Origin: Paraburkholderia heleia NBRC 101817
GTDB taxonomy: Bacteria; Pseudomonadota; Gammaproteobacteria; Burkholderiales; Burkholderiaceae
DNA length: 64,000 bases
NCBI RefSeq assembly: GCF_000739775.1
Contig: NZ_BBJH01000011.1
Span: 62,001-126,000, forward strand
Direction of reading: 5' to 3'
The notes under the pieces are model-generated. The model was not told the origin of the DNA and did not search any database. It was given only the letters and a program-made list of their open reading frames with translations. Positions 8,549-16,977 of the stretch are shown here, in pieces. Each line of letters starts with the position of its first letter. Positions within the stretch are counted from its first letter, which is position 1. The position numbers and the translations under genes are program-made.

Positions 8549-8660
8549 GGCCCGGACCGATTCTGAAATTTCGGAGCGGTAGTGGCCTGGCCGCAGTGGC
8601 ATTCCGGAAAATGACAAACAAATCAATGCGTTGCGGATTCTTCTCAGCGCCGGCGCGCAC

Positions 8661-8677
8661 TGGCACGGCTACTGCTT
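8661..8677 (+). promoter_or_regulatory. Sigma-54 (-24/-12) promoter
   Basis: TGGCAC-N5-CTGCTT matches the RpoN consensus TGGCAC-N5-TTGCW at all but one core base, with the invariant GG and GC at correct spacing. It lies about 100 bases before the transporter start. A sigma-54 activator of the DctD type is encoded just downstream, which strongly supports the call. Confidence 0.75.
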
Positions 8678-8778
8678 TATAGAGGCCCGGCGGTCTATCC
8701 CTCGATGGCCCGCAGCCCTCATTAAACAAGCACCGGAGACGCGACGCAGTCCGGTCGCGAATACGAAGGAGACATCCC

Positions 8779-10155
8779 GTGCAGAACAGCGCATCCGTAC
8801 CCGCCGCCTCGCAGGTGAGCCAGGCGGTTCCCGAGTCATCCCCGACGACCCAAACCCGCTTCTGGCCCGAAGGCTGGTGGAAGCTGATGGAAATCCGCAT
8901 CGGCATCATTCCGCTGCCGATCTACGTGATCCTGTTTGCGCTGATCGCGGGCTTCGCGGTCACCGGCAAGGTGCCCGGCGAGATCTCGATGGCCATCGCC
9001 GTGCTCGCCTTTTGCGGCTTCACGTGCGCCGAGCTCGGCAAGCGCTTGCCGCTGCTGCGCAATATCGGCGCGGCGGCGATTCTCGCGACCTTCGTGCCGT
9101 CTGCGCTCGTGTACTACCACGTGCTGCCCAAGCCCGTGCAGCACCTCACGGTCGAGTTCACGAAGCAGACCAACTTCCTGTATCTCTTCATCGCCTCGAT
9201 CATCGTCGGCAGTATTCTCAGCATGGACCGGCGCGTGCTGATCCAGGGGTTCCTGAAGATCTTCATTCCGCTTGCGGCCGGCACGGTGGCGGCGACCATC
9301 GTGGGCACCGCCGTAGGCGCAGCGCTCGGACTCGGCGTCAAGCACACGCTGCTCTATATCGTCGTGCCGATCATGGCCGGCGGCGTGGGCGAAGGCGCGA
9401 TTCCGCTTTCCGTGGGCTACTCGGAAATCATGCACGTCGCGCAAGGCGACCTGTTCGCGCAGGTCCTGCCGCCCGTGATGCTCGGCAGCCTCATGGCGAT
9501 CATCCTTTCGGGCATGCTCGACATGCTGGGCAAGCGCATGCCGCATCTCACCGGCAATGGCCGTCTGCAAGTCGGCGCGAGCGATGAACTGGCGTCGTCG
9601 GACGACGAAGTCCGCGCTCAAGTGGACGTGAGCCACATCGCGGCGGCCGGCATCACGGCGATCACGCTGTATCTCATCGGCCTGATGGCGCACAAGCTGT
9701 TCGGTCTGCCCGCGCCGGTGGCGATGCTGTTCCTCGCGGTGCTCGTGAAGCTCGCGCGCGCGGTTTCGCCGCCGCTGCAGGAAGGCGCGTTCGTGGTCTA
9801 CAAGTTCTTCTCGACCGCGGTCACCTACCCGCTGCTGTTCGCGATCGGCGTGGCGATGACGCCGTGGGACAAGCTCGTGGCCGCGTTCACGCTCGCCAAT
9901 GTCGTGACGATCGCCGCGACCGTGGTCACGCTCATGGGCACGGGCTTCGTGGTGGGCCGCCTGATGAAGATGTACCCTATCGACACCGCAATCGTGAACG
10001 CGTGCCACAGCGGCCAGGGCGGCACCGGCGACGTGGCGATCCTCACCGCCGCTAACCGCATGCAGCTCATGCCGTTCGCGCAGATCGCCACGCGTATCGG
10101 CGGCGCCATCGTCGTGACCGTGACGCTCATCCTGCTCGCCCATTTCGGCGCATGA
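8779..10155 (+). CDS. 2-hydroxycarboxylate transporter (2HCT family)
   Basis: The protein has 458 residues. After a ~45-residue polar N-terminus come about 11 hydrophobic segments and the two family re-entrant loop motifs rich in glycine: AGGVGEGAIPLS (about residue 207) and SGQGGTGDVAIL (about residue 412). Members (CitS, MaeP, CimH) are inner-membrane secondary transporters that move citrate, malate or lactate with Na+ or H+, sometimes as exchangers. The start is a GTG with AAGGAGA 7 bases before it. A sigma-54 promoter upstream and DctB/DctD-like genes downstream point to dicarboxylate- or tricarboxylate-induced expression. The exact substrate cannot be read from sequence. Confidence 0.94.
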   Translation: MQNSASVPAASQVSQAVPESSPTTQTRFWPEGWWKLMEIRIGIIPLPIYVILFALIAGFAVTGKVPGEISMAIAVLAFCGFTCAELGKRLPLLRNIGAAAILATFVPSALVYYHVLPKPVQHLTVEFTKQTNFLYLFIASIIVGSILSMDRRVLIQGFLKIFIPLAAGTVAATIVGTAVGAALGLGVKHTLLYIVVPIMAGGVGEGAIPLSVGYSEIMHVAQGDLFAQVLPPVMLGSLMAIILSGMLDMLGKRMPHLTGNGRLQVGASDELASSDDEVRAQVDVSHIAAAGITAITLYLIGLMAHKLFGLPAPVAMLFLAVLVKLARAVSPPLQEGAFVVYKFFSTAVTYPLLFAIGVAMTPWDKLVAAFTLANVVTIAATVVTLMGTGFVVGRLMKMYPIDTAIVNACHSGQGGTGDVAILTAANRMQLMPFAQIATRIGGAIVVTVTLILLAHFGA

Positions 10156-10267
10156 CGCGCGGGTGCGCGCCCCTCGCTCGCGCCTTCGCGATGGCAGTGC
10201 CGGTGCGTCCGGCGCGCGGTATCCGCTGAACCCGCCTTCCGGCGGCAGCCAATCGACGAGGGCGAAC

Positions 10268-12139
10268 GTGCAGATGCGTTACAAGGGCATTCCATGGTGG
10301 GGATGGGCGGCGGCGGCCGTACTGTATGTCGGTGCGGCCGCCGCCGCGGTGGAGTTCGCATGGAACCGCGCGATCGACGCGTTGGCCGACCTCGGCGAAC
10401 ATCGGCTCGATCTCTACTCGGCAAGCCTGAAAAGCGAGCTGGGACGCTTCGAGATGGTCCCGGCGCTGGTGGCGCGGCAGGACAGCGTGCGTGCGTTGCT
10501 CAAGGCTTCGCCCGATGAAGCGCATGGCATGTTGCGCGCAGTCGATACGTACCTCGAAGCCGTCAACCGCGACGTCGGCAGCGGCGCGGTGGACGTGATC
10601 GACGCGCACGGCACGGTGGTGGCCGCGAGCAACTGGAACCAGCCGGTCAGCTTCGTCGGCACCAACGTGTCGTACCGCCCGTACTTCAAGGACGCGCTCG
10701 CACAGGGCCGCGGCCGCTTCTTCGGCATCGGCACGAACACCGGCGTTCCGGGGCTGTATTTCGCGAATGCGATCCACGATGGCGACACGGCAATCGGCGC
10801 TGCAGCCGTGAAGGTCAGCGTCGACGCGCTCGAATCCGCGTGGCGTACGCCCGGCGAGGCGGCGATCGTCGTCGACAGCAACGGCGTCATCGTGATCTCG
10901 ACCCAGCCCGAATGGAAATTCACGGCCATGCGTGCGATGACCGAGCCGCAACAGCGCGGTATCCAGGCGTCGCGCCAATACGCGGGCCGCATCGTCGAGG
11001 CGCTCCCATACCGGCGCGTGGGCGACTGGAATGACAACGCGTGGCTCGGCATCTTTCCCGACCTGCGCCGCGCGGGCCGCACGGCCCGCTTTCTCGTGAT
11101 GTCGCGCCCCGCGCCGCAAGGGCAGGACGCGATCATGGTGCTGCTCGACACGGCGGGCGCGCGGCGGCAGCAACGGCTCGCGTTCGCGTTCGTGACGAGC
11201 GTGTTTCTGATCGCCGCGCTCTATGCGCTGTATGCGGTGCAGCGGCGCCGCGTGATCGTGGAAAAGCTCAGGTCGCAAGAAGCCTTGCGGCGCGCGAACG
11301 ACCAGCTGGAAACGACCGTGGCGCAGCGCACCGCCGCGCTAAGGGAAGCAAACGCCCAGATGCAGCGCGAGATCGCCGAGCGCGAGCGCACCGAGCAGCG
11401 CTTGCGCGCCACCCAGCAGGAGGTGGTGCATGCCGGCAAGCTCGCCGTGATCGGCCAGATGGCGGCAGGGCTCACGCACGAGTTGAACCAGCCGCTCGTC
11501 GCGATCCGCACGCTCTGCGACAATGCGCGTACCTTCTTCGAGCGCAATCAGGGCGCACAGGCGAACGCCAATCTCGAACGCGTCGGGCGCCTCGTGGACA
11601 GCATGGCAGTGCTCACGAGCGAGTTGAAGGCGTTCGCGCGCAAGCCGGAAGTCGAGCGCGTGGCGGTGTCGCTTGGCGAGGCCGTCGCGCATGCGCGGCT
11701 CATCTACGAGTCGCGCATCCGCGACGAAGCGGTGCGGCTCGACGTGCGGATTGCGCCGGGCACGACGGTGTATGCGGAGTCGAGTCAACTGCAACAGGTG
11801 ATCGTCAATCTGCTCGGCAATGCGCTCGACGCCGTGCGCGACGCGGGCACGCGCGTGATCGCGATTCAGGCGAGCGAGCCTGACGCGCAAGGCCGCGTGC
11901 GCTTCACGATCGAAGACAGCGGCCCCGGCATCGCGCCGGATGTGCTGGCGCACGTGTTCGAGCCGTTCGTGACGACCAAGCCGCGCGGGCAAGGCCTCGG
12001 GCTCGGGCTCGCAATCACGTCGCGCATCGTCGAAGGCTTTGGCGCGAAAATCATCGCAACGAATCGCGACGAAGGCGGCGCCCGCTTCACGATCGAATTC
12101 GCGGCAGCCGGGCCACAAAGGACAGAACATGGCAGATGA
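10268..12139 (+). CDS. DctB-like sensor histidine kinase
   Basis: The protein has about 623 residues: a membrane helix (about 8-28), a periplasmic double-PAS/CACHE-type sensor region (about 30-290, with VSYRPYFKDALAQGRGRFFGIGT, typical of DctB), a second helix (about 303-322), a coiled coil, and a kinase core with H-box LTHELNQPLVAIR, N-box NLLGNALDAV and G-boxes DSGPGIAPD and GQGLGLGLA. DctB proteins sense C4-dicarboxylates and phosphorylate DctD. A GTG at 10268 with GAGG 6 bases upstream is favoured; an ATG at 10274 is the alternative. It overlaps the next gene by 11 bases. The linked transporter is 2HCT-type rather than DctA or DctPQM, so the ligand may differ from succinate/malate. Confidence 0.93.
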   Translation: MQMRYKGIPWWGWAAAAVLYVGAAAAAVEFAWNRAIDALADLGEHRLDLYSASLKSELGRFEMVPALVARQDSVRALLKASPDEAHGMLRAVDTYLEAVNRDVGSGAVDVIDAHGTVVAASNWNQPVSFVGTNVSYRPYFKDALAQGRGRFFGIGTNTGVPGLYFANAIHDGDTAIGAAAVKVSVDALESAWRTPGEAAIVVDSNGVIVISTQPEWKFTAMRAMTEPQQRGIQASRQYAGRIVEALPYRRVGDWNDNAWLGIFPDLRRAGRTARFLVMSRPAPQGQDAIMVLLDTAGARRQQRLAFAFVTSVFLIAALYALYAVQRRRVIVEKLRSQEALRRANDQLETTVAQRTAALREANAQMQREIAERERTEQRLRATQQEVVHAGKLAVIGQMAAGLTHELNQPLVAIRTLCDNARTFFERNQGAQANANLERVGRLVDSMAVLTSELKAFARKPEVERVAVSLGEAVAHARLIYESRIRDEAVRLDVRIAPGTTVYAESSQLQQVIVNLLGNALDAVRDAGTRVIAIQASEPDAQGRVRFTIEDSGPGIAPDVLAHVFEPFVTTKPRGQGLGLGLAITSRIVEGFGAKIIATNRDEGGARFTIEFAAAGPQRTEHGR

Positions 12140-13490
12140 GATTCGGGTGCTGGTCGTTGAGGATGACGAAAATGTCCGCATCGGCGTCGAGCAGGCGGTG
12201 GCGCTGGCGGGCTTTCCGGTGAGCGCGTATGCGTCGGCGGCCGATGCGTATGCTGACATCGCGCCGGGCGCGCCGATCGTGATCGTCTCGGACGTGCGTA
12301 TGCCGGGCATCGACGGATTGCAACTGCTCGATCACGTGATGGCGATCGACCCGCAAATTCCCGTGTTGCTGATCAGCGGCCATGCGGACATTTCGACGGC
12401 GGTCAGCGCGATGCGCGTGGGCGCGTACGACTTCATCGAAAAGCCGTTTTCGTCCGACGTGATCGCGGGCCGCGTGGCGCGTGCGGTCGAAAAGCGGCGG
12501 CTCACGCTCGAAGTCGAGGGCCTGCGCGCGTCGCTGCACAACTGGCAGGGGATCGAGGCGCTCGTGCTTGGCAAGTCGCCGGCCATGGCGGAGGTCCGCA
12601 AAAAGATTCTGCGCCTGGCGGATACCTCCGTGTCGGTGCTGATCACCGGCGAAACGGGTACCGGAAAGGAACTGATCGCACGCAGCCTGCACGACTTCAG
12701 CGCGCGGCGCGATGCGCATTTCGTGGCGCTGAACTGCGGTGGTCTGCCCGAGCAGGTGTTCGAGAGCGAACTGTTCGGGCATGAGGCGGGCGCGTTCACG
12801 GGCGCGATCAAGAAGCGCGTCGGCAAGATCGAATGGGCGAATGGCGGCACGCTCTTTCTCGACGAGATCGAAACGATGTCGATGCCGCTGCAGATCAAGA
12901 TGCTGCGCGTGTTGCAGGAGCGCGTGGTCGAACGCCTCGGCGCAAACGAGCTGATTCCGGTGGATTGCCGGATCGTTGCCGCTTCGAAGGCCGACCTCGC
13001 CGAAGTGTCTGCGCAAGGAGGCTTTCGCGCCGACCTGCTGTACCGGCTGAACGTCGCGCAGATCGAATTGCCGCCGCTGCGCGAGCGGCGCGAGGACGTG
13101 CCCCTGCTGTTCGAGCATTTCGTGCTCGCGGGCGCACGGCGTTTCGGCATGCCGGCGCCGGTCGTGACGGCTGCGCAGGTCTCCGAACTCATGACGCACG
13201 CATGGCCCGGCAACGTGCGCGAGCTGCAGAATGTCGCCGACCGCTTCGTGCTCGGGCTGACCGGCGACAGCTTGCTTTCCGAAGGTGCGGCTTCCGTGAA
13301 AGGGGAGGCACTGGCGGACCAGCTGGCGTATTTCGAGCGGATGCTGATCGAGAACACGCTGCGCCGTCATCACGGCAACGTCGCCCAGGCGAGCGAGGAG
13401 CTTGGGATGCCGAAGAAAACGCTCTATCACAAGCTGCGGCAGCTGAAGATCGCGGACCGCGACTCGCAGGGCGACGAGAAGGATGTCTAA
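12129..13490 (+). CDS. DctD-like sigma-54-dependent response regulator
   Basis: This 453-residue NtrC-class activator has a receiver domain (1 to about 120; phospho-acceptor Asp in IVSDVRMPG), an AAA+ domain (about 145-375) with Walker A GETGTGKE, the sigma-54 contact loop GAFTGA and Walker B GGTLFLDEIE, and a C-terminal Fis-type HTH (NVAQASEELGMPKKTLYHKLRQL). It overlaps the kinase gene by 11 bases, implying coupled translation. It probably activates the 2HCT transporter promoter at 8661 after phosphorylation by the upstream kinase. Confidence 0.95.
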   Translation: MADEIRVLVVEDDENVRIGVEQAVALAGFPVSAYASAADAYADIAPGAPIVIVSDVRMPGIDGLQLLDHVMAIDPQIPVLLISGHADISTAVSAMRVGAYDFIEKPFSSDVIAGRVARAVEKRRLTLEVEGLRASLHNWQGIEALVLGKSPAMAEVRKKILRLADTSVSVLITGETGTGKELIARSLHDFSARRDAHFVALNCGGLPEQVFESELFGHEAGAFTGAIKKRVGKIEWANGGTLFLDEIETMSMPLQIKMLRVLQERVVERLGANELIPVDCRIVAASKADLAEVSAQGGFRADLLYRLNVAQIELPPLRERREDVPLLFEHFVLAGARRFGMPAPVVTAAQVSELMTHAWPGNVRELQNVADRFVLGLTGDSLLSEGAASVKGEALADQLAYFERMLIENTLRRHHGNVAQASEELGMPKKTLYHKLRQLKIADRDSQGDEKDV

Positions 13491-13495
13491 CCGGG

Positions 13496-13933
13496 TTAGT
13501 TGGTGCGGTACGTGGTCGTCGACGACTGCAGCCTGGTGAGCGCGCCGTTTTTGAGCCGGAACCAGCCTTCCGAGCCTTGCATGACGACTTCGTCGGGTTG
13601 CCAGAACACGCGCTTGATCGTCATGTGTGCGCTCACGTGCCGCACGAGCGGCGGATTGTGGCGAAAGTCATACAGCACCGGGCCGTAGGCGGTCTGCACG
13701 AGCATGCGCGTAATCGTGCTGTTGTCGTGGCCCACTTCGTCGAAATGCGCGAGCGTCTTCGCGTCGAAGCGGTCGAAGATATCCTTGCCGAGGACCGCCA
13801 CGAAGTCGCGGTCGTCGCGCACGAATTGTACCGTGCCTGCGGGGGTGGAGAACGAGCCGGTCGCGTCGCTTTGTGCGTGAGCGCAGGTTGCGAACGAGGC
13901 GGCGGCGAGTGCGGCGAGTAACAGTCGTTTCAT
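13496..13933 (-). CDS. Secreted protein of unknown function
   Basis: The 145-residue protein starts with a standard Sec signal (MKRLLLAALAAASFATCAHAQ). The mature domain is small, rich in beta-prone residues, with a single central block (HVSAHMTIKRVFWQPDEVVMQGSEGWFRLKNG in broken form), and carries no known motif. The ATG at 13933 was preferred over one 36 bases upstream because the signal peptide starts there. Its stop is 6 bases from the stop of the convergent dctD-like gene, with a short CTAACC/GGTTAG palindrome at the junction. Confidence 0.85.
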   Translation of the reverse strand: MKRLLLAALAAASFATCAHAQSDATGSFSTPAGTVQFVRDDRDFVAVLGKDIFDRFDAKTLAHFDEVGHDNSTITRMLVQTAYGPVLYDFRHNPPLVRHVSAHMTIKRVFWQPDEVVMQGSEGWFRLKNGALTRLQSSTTTYRTN

Positions 13934-14028
13934 GTTTCTATCCAGTGGGTTCGCAGCATTTTCGTTCATTTCTGTCGTTGCGTCGCAAGTTTACCGCGGC
14001 AAGCGTGCTCCGCCGGCCGTAAACGGAA

Positions 14029-14072
14029 GAGGCGCCCGGCCCGCGGAACAGTGTCCGCGGGCCGGGCGCCTC
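14029..14072 (-). terminator. Strong hairpin terminator
   Basis: A perfect 19-bp GC-rich stem (14029-14047 and 14054-14072) with a 6-base loop lies 44 bases past the stop of the lipoprotein gene. Read on the minus strand it is followed by a mildly T-rich stretch. Confidence 0.8.
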
Positions 14073-14115
14073 AAGGTGCAGCCCTTGCGTGCGGCCAGGT
14101 GGCCGCCCGGTTCGA

Positions 14116-16041
14116 TTAGTTCGCCACGTAGCCCGTGGGCAGCGTCGCATTGGTGCTCGCGACCGTTGCGTTCTGCGAAATCACATACACCGGCGATTCG
14201 GTCAGGCTCAGCGCGACCTTGCCGTTGCTGTAGCTCTTCGTCGTCGGATTGCCCATTTCGTCGAGCACGGTGACCGTGCCGCTCGTGCCGGGCGCATCCA
14301 CCGCGAGGCTGTAGCCCACGCTATACGTCGAGCTGTAGCCGGCGCTCGCGCTCCACACGCTGTTGTTGTGCGTCCAGAGGGCCGTGATGACCGCGCCGTT
14401 GTTCAATTGCCGGAACGCATAGGCGTAGACGCCCGAGGACGTGCTCTTCACCGGGCCGAGCGTGTTGGTGCCGTCGAGAATGCGCGTCATCGCCGCGACG
14501 GCCATGGCGGCCGGCTTCGGGCTGATGTTCTGCGCACCATATTGGCCCTGCGCGTCGGCGAGATCGAAGAACGTGCCGTAGCCCACGAGACCCGGGAAGT
14601 CCGCACCATAGAAGATCCAGCTCTGATCGGCGCCTTCGCCCAGGATGATCACATGGCTGCGCGCCACCAGTGCGCCTTGTGCGTACAGGACATTGCCAGT
14701 CGGATAGCTGGCGCTGTACGTCGTGCCATTGTCATAGCTGATGCCAAGCTCCGTGCTGAACAGCTTCATGCCCGGCTTGTAGTCGGCCGCCATTTCGCTG
14801 CGCAGCGCGCGCATTTGCCCCATCAGCGAGCCGGATGCGTTGGCCGGATCGGTGTCGAGACGCTCGGGCGGAAACGAAGGCGAGCTGCCGTTGATGTCGT
14901 AGTAGCCGTGCGTCGTCACGCCGTCGATGTCCTGCGCGTAGCCGAGCGGCGCGAGAGCCTTCAGATGGTCGGCGGTGCCGGACGGCGCGGTATCGGTCGG
15001 TCCCATTACGACTGCGTGAGGATCGGTCGAATGGATGCCCTGATAGACGGCTTGGTAGAGCTGCACGAACTGCGTGTTCGTGCCTTGCCATTGGGCATCC
15101 GGTTCCCACGTCAGCTGGTAGTAGTTGGCCGCCTGCTTCGGAAAGTAAGTCGTCCGAATGAGGTTCGATTCCGTCCCGATGCGGGCCATGTAGTTCTGGT
15201 AGTAGCCGAGATCGGCAGGCGGGAGCGATTCGTCCTCGAACGCGCCCGTCGGGCTCGCCCAGGCGGGAATACCGTCCAGACGCACGAGGCGCATCACGTT
15301 GCCCGCGGTGTAGAACGGGTCGAGGTTGTTCGCGTTCGGATTGAAGGTGTTGGGGCCGCCCGGCTCCATGTTGTACAACTCGCGGTGGTCATAGGTCCAC
15401 GAGATGCCGAGCGAGGAGAGCACGGACGTGTTGTCGTCTTCGCCTTGCATGCCGAAACGGTGCAAGTCCTGATGCGGATACGTCACCGTCGGCACGATGC
15501 CGGCCAGATTGGGCAGCACGCCGAAGGTCGCCGTACCGGCGGGGCGGGTGCCCAGTTCCGGGAGCTGACCGCCGGCAGCGGCGAGCTTCGCGCTCACGGC
15601 GAAGTAGCCTGCGAGCGTCGACGTGCAGCTCAGCGTGGTCGTCACCGGTCCTGCCGTCACGCGCAGGCTGCCGCTCGTGACCACCTTGCCGACGTGGTCG
15701 GTGATCGACCAGTTCAGCATGTCGGCCGCGGGCGCGTTGGTGGTGAACGCGAGGGGAAACGCCGTACCCGAGGCGAAGATACGGCCGCTTTGTGTGGTCG
15801 GCGTATCGGCGCTCACCAGTTCGCTGCTGGAGCTTGCGCCCGATTTCACGGCGGAGCCGCAGTGCAGCGTGCCGCGCGTGCTGGTGGCCGCGTTCGCGGC
15901 GGCGTCCGCGGCGGTCGCGTCACTCGCGCTTTGTGCCGTGCCCGAGGCATTGGTCGCATCCGTCCCGGAGCTTCCGGAACCGCCACCGCCGCACGCCGCG
16001 AGGAAGAGCGACGACGACAGCAAAAGATAGAAGAGTCTCAT
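14116..16041 (-). CDS. Large lipoprotein with glycoside-hydrolase-like domain
   Basis: The 641-residue protein has a lipoprotein signal with lipobox LAAC at residues 14-17, then a Gly/Ser/Ala-rich linker to about residue 55. An Ig-like segment (about 85-160) precedes a region that looks like a TIM-barrel glycosidase of clan GH-A: LTWEPDAQW (candidate acid/base Glu), GVTTHGYYD, and LFSTELGISYD (candidate nucleophile Glu), followed by a C-terminal beta-sandwich. This is motif reading only; substrate and family number are unknown. The protein is predicted anchored to a membrane facing the periplasm or cell surface. The gene stands alone, with a strong terminator and a long upstream region. Confidence 0.88.
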   Translation of the reverse strand: MRLFYLLLSSSLFLAACGGGGSGSSGTDATNASGTAQSASDATAADAAANAATSTRGTLHCGSAVKSGASSSSELVSADTPTTQSGRIFASGTAFPLAFTTNAPAADMLNWSITDHVGKVVTSGSLRVTAGPVTTTLSCTSTLAGYFAVSAKLAAAGGQLPELGTRPAGTATFGVLPNLAGIVPTVTYPHQDLHRFGMQGEDDNTSVLSSLGISWTYDHRELYNMEPGGPNTFNPNANNLDPFYTAGNVMRLVRLDGIPAWASPTGAFEDESLPPADLGYYQNYMARIGTESNLIRTTYFPKQAANYYQLTWEPDAQWQGTNTQFVQLYQAVYQGIHSTDPHAVVMGPTDTAPSGTADHLKALAPLGYAQDIDGVTTHGYYDINGSSPSFPPERLDTDPANASGSLMGQMRALRSEMAADYKPGMKLFSTELGISYDNGTTYSASYPTGNVLYAQGALVARSHVIILGEGADQSWIFYGADFPGLVGYGTFFDLADAQGQYGAQNISPKPAAMAVAAMTRILDGTNTLGPVKSTSSGVYAYAFRQLNNGAVITALWTHNNSVWSASAGYSSTYSVGYSLAVDAPGTSGTVTVLDEMGNPTTKSYSNGKVALSLTESPVYVISQNATVASTNATLPTGYVAN

Positions 16042-16911
16042 CGATCGAAAAAAATGGACAAAACGACGCCCAGCCGGCGACGGCGCGTAATGCGCGCTCA
16101 GATGCTGGCTAAGGTCTGAAGAATGAGATTTAACGGACGCTGCACAACGGCTCGCGGAGCCCTGCGCCCGCTACGTGCGCCGCGCTGCTCGCGCTATTGC
16201 GCGAACGTGCGTATCTGTCCTTTTGCTTTCGCGCGGGTAAATATTGCCCCCTCGCTACGGCTGCCCCGTCGGGTATTTCGGCCCTGCGCTGGATCCCTGA
16301 AGGAGGGGAGACGTGCGCAATTTTTTCGGACGAAGATTACGAAGTCACTGCTTGAAGTCAGACGCGCGGCGGATGTTACCGATAATTCCCCCTGGCATGT
16401 GAAAATCAGACGTAACAAAATGTCACACGAATTGCCTCGAGTTTCAATTACCGAAACTTAGTCAATTTCCGCCAATAGCAAGGTATGAATTACCTCAAAT
16501 GCAGAAGGTAATGCTTACTGCATGGATTGCGTGTTTCACCTGCTATTGCCCGCTATATCGGCAGTTTCCGGATGGGCTGAAGTGGGCGGATGTAATTTAT
16601 TCTTTATTCTATATTTCCCTTTTAAATCCCTTTCTGATTTATTCGGGTCGGACGTTAATTGACTCTAATGGTGGGATTGGGGCACGCGAATCGAGCCGTA
16701 AAAGCTTCGTGGTGCCAGGAACAGGAATGGGCACGATACGGCAGACATGGCTGATGCTGCACCGCAGCGCAAGCCCCAGACGTGAAAGGACGGGCTGAAA
16801 CGAACCCGCCTGCAATGTATTGTGTCCCGCGCCCAAGCCGATACAGTGAGATACAAAGCCTCTCGCGGCATGCGGTATAAACCCTTCATTCCCTGCACAC
16901 GGAGTCCGAAC
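16042..16911. other. 870-bp intergenic region, AT-richer than surroundings
   Basis: I see no convincing gene. Base composition drops clearly between about 16330 and 16700, with runs such as TTTATTCTTTATTC. Short inverted repeats include AGTTTC/GAAACT (16440-16445 and 16453-16458) and AGGTA/TACCT (16481-16485 and 16491-16495). A 99-codon open frame at 16499-16798 has hydrophobic stretches but no ribosome site or family. The stretch probably holds the promoter of the minus-strand lipoprotein gene and that of the kinase operon. Confidence 0.5.
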
Positions 16912-16977
16912 ATGCACGCCGAAGGATTTGCGGTCCGCCGCCGCGCACCGGTGGTTTCGCGGATGGCGCCGCCATGA
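16912..16977 (+). CDS. Short upstream ORF coupled to the kinase gene
   Basis: An ATG at 16912 with GGAG 7 bases upstream opens a 21-codon frame whose TGA overlaps the ATG of the kinase gene (ATGA at 16974-16977). The kinase gene itself has no good ribosome site. This layout suggests translational coupling through a short leader peptide. The peptide is basic and proline-containing; no known family. Confidence 0.45.
   Translation: MHAEGFAVRRRAPVVSRMAPP

Noticed and set aside
11339..12310. Long antisense open frame over the sensor kinase gene
   Set aside because: High-GC third-position bias keeps antisense frames open. The translation is Arg/His-rich and shows no family motif, while the sense strand carries clear kinase boxes. 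Similar long antisense frames at 12087-13430, 32745-35195 and 59615-61081 were rejected for the same reason.
16499..16798. 99-codon frame with hydrophobic segments in the AT-rich gap
   Set aside because: No ribosome site, no family resemblance, and its second half reads as basic random sequence.
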